DNA of 64,000 nucleotides, from positions 100,053,433-100,117,432 of the forward strand of contig NC_079212.1 of NCBI RefSeq assembly GCF_029633865.1, read 5' to 3'. The notes beneath the pieces were generated by a model. That model did not search any database, was not told where the DNA came from, and worked only from the letters and a program-made list of their open reading frames with translations. The translations under genes were made by a program, and so were the position numbers. This stretch comes from Lampris incognitus. Lineage: Eukaryota; Chordata; Actinopteri; Lampriformes; Lampridae. Positions 62,551-64,000 of the stretch are shown here, one piece after another; positions within the stretch are counted from its first letter, which is position 1, and every line of letters starts with the position of its first letter.

Positions 62551-62611
<61 letters not shown>
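62551..62611. repeat. (TA)n microsatellite, right of the Tc1 insertion
   Basis: About 30 TA units, the other half of the split tract. Confidence 0.95.
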
Positions 62612-62615
<4 letters not shown>

Positions 62616-62804
62616 TATATATACATCCTGAGTATATATTTCAAAGTACAGTATATTCTAAAACAAGCTAAATATTAGTATGCAATTTTTATGTGTAGGC
62701 CTCCTATCTTTATATCAGCTCAGAAATAAACGTAATTTTCAACGTGTTCCAACATCACATTTACAAATCTTGAGGCAGACTATTTTGGACTTCTTCTTGG
62801 AAAA

Positions 62805-63214
62805 TATGGCCGACGGGAATCACCGGTTCGAATCCCTGTGTTACCACAAGCTTGGTCGGGTGTCCCTACAGACACAATTGGCCGTGTCTGCAGGTGGGAA
62901 GCAGGATGTGGGTATGTCCTGGTCGCTGCACTAGCGCCTCCTCTGGTCGGTCGGGGCTCCTGTTCAGAGGGGGAAAGGGGCCTGAGGGGAATTGTGTGAT
63001 CCTCCCATGCGCTACGTCCCCCTGCTGAAACTCCTCACTGTCAGGCGAAAAGAAGCAGCTGGTGACTCCACATGTATCGGAGGAGGCATTTGGTAGTCTG
63101 CAGCCCTCCCCGGATCGGCAGAGGGGGTGGAGCAGCAACCGGGACGGCTCGGAAGAGTGGGGTAATTGGCTAAGTGCAACTGAGGAGAAAATGAGGGGGG
63201 GGGGTATGGTCGAC
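62805..63214 (+). mobile_element. SINE-B copy 8, 5' truncated, 10-bp TSD
   Basis: The insert 62815-63204 starts at GGGAATCACCGGTTCGAATC, inside the tRNA head just before the B box, so the A box is missing. The remainder follows SINE-B to TAATTGGCTAAGTGCAACTG and a G/A-rich end. TATGGCCGAC / TATGGTCGAC flank it (one mismatch), so the truncation happened on insertion. Confidence 0.88.
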
Positions 63215-63729
63215 CTACAGGACCATGTTGTGTATTCAGGTATGGCAGGTTTGCAACAACTTCAAAGTTTGATTGTGCAAGTGAACAAATCCGAAATAAG
63301 AGAAAATTAGAGAATGCCACAAGACTGATTAGACGGTTTGTATGCACTTTTTACAAACAAATCTGTGTGTAAGGACAGCGCTTAGTATATGAGGAACCAT
63401 GTCACACATCAAAACTAATCTTAGCAAGGAGGACAATGACAAAACAGTAGACAAATATGTGATGTTTTCTCTCCTGTGTCAACTTAGATGTTCATCCCAT
63501 GAAGAAAAAGATTATCTTGATCAAGTGATGAGAAGTGAACCTGAAAAAGGTGATCTCATGATGAGAATCAAAATCCACTGGTCTAATGGATGATAATGTA
63601 ACAGACACATAGACACAAAAGTCATGGAAAAAGGGACAGGGGCCCCTAAACAGCGAGCTAAACTGTAAATTTAAATTGCTAAACTTTAAAAAGCTAAATT
63701 GTGTAAACACAACAGCCATTGCACGTTGT
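63215..63729. other. Unassigned DNA
   Basis: No gene or repeat recognised. Confidence 0.45.
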
Positions 63730-63948
63730 CCATCTTGGGAGAGAGATACCTCCTCTGCTGCTCTCCCTGAGGTTTCTTCCTATTTTTTCTCCCTTTAAAA
63801 GGGTTTTGGTTTTTTCGGGGGGGAGTTGTTCACTATCCGATGAGAGAGTCTAAGGACAGGATGTTGTGTTGCTGTAAAGACCCTTGAGGCAAATTTGTAA
63901 TTTGTGATATTGGGCTATACAAATAAAATTGACTTGACTTGACTTAAA
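63730..63948 (+). mobile_element. Non-LTR retrotransposon 3' tail
   Basis: CCTGAGGTTTCTTCCTATTT, TTTCTCCCTTTAAAAGGG, AGGCAAATTTGTAATTTGTG and ATTGGGCTATACAAATAAAA, then a TTGACTTGAC repeat end, is a common fish L2-like LINE tail. Only the untranslated part is present. The same end occurs reversed at 58085. Confidence 0.7.
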
Positions 63949-64000
63949 CAATCATTTATTTCATATTTTGCAACATGTCATGGCAAAAAGAGGATCTTAT

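Overview
This window looks like teleost fish nuclear DNA, an intergenic or intronic stretch and not a gene-dense one. The evidence is the very high density of long dinucleotide microsatellites, tRNA-derived SINEs with a DANA-like head, several Tc1 subfamilies, hAT, PIF/Harbinger, Penelope-like, RTE-like and L2/Rex1-like elements. I find no complete host protein-coding gene. Two short stretches (8848-8995 and 41583-41637) look like possible first coding exons, each with a good splice donor after purine-rich leader DNA, but I cannot identify the gene.

Layout: 1-1.1 kb unassigned with two hairpins; 1.12-3.51 kb a complete but frameshifted hAT element (ZBED5/GTF2IRD2-like transposase) with 8-bp target duplication; 3.9-5.4 kb two SINE-A copies and a pentanucleotide satellite; 6.6-11.5 kb TG/GA microsatellites, the first possible exon, a TG...CA insertion of 265 bp and a SINE-B copy; 15.1-22.7 kb parts that fit one large PIF/Harbinger element (transposase on +, Myb/SANT-like gene on -), riddled with later insertions; 24.1-25.8 kb a decayed L2/Rex1-type LINE; 26.7-27.8 kb RTE tail and SINE-B; 28-31 kb low complexity; 31.7-33 kb decayed Tc1; 34-36.4 kb SINE-B and SINE-A; 36.4-50 kb mostly low-complexity DNA with three small DNA-element remnants, the second possible exon and one SINE; 51.0-52.6 kb a Penelope-like fragment; 52.6-53.8 kb a Tc1 (DD36E) with one stop; 54.5-57.2 kb a pile of SINE-A, SINE-B, RTE tail, TA/TG satellites and a Tc1 (DD34E); 59.1-63.2 kb SINE-B, an intact Tc1 (DD38E) and another SINE-B; the end holds an L2-like LINE tail.

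The most notable object is the Penelope-like fragment. Its ~108-bp inverted terminal repeats each fold into a complete hammerhead ribozyme core, with a compensatory base-pair change in stem II between the two copies. A third, degenerate hammerhead palindrome lies at 18.72-18.80 kb. The only intact transposon protein is the 347-residue DD38E Tc1 transposase at 61.1-62.1 kb, flanked by perfect 27-bp terminal repeats inside a TA microsatellite, so it may be recently mobile.

The parts do not form an operon or pathway. What they share is a history of nested insertion, and target-site duplications let much of the order be read. Family names come from recognised sequence motifs without database search.
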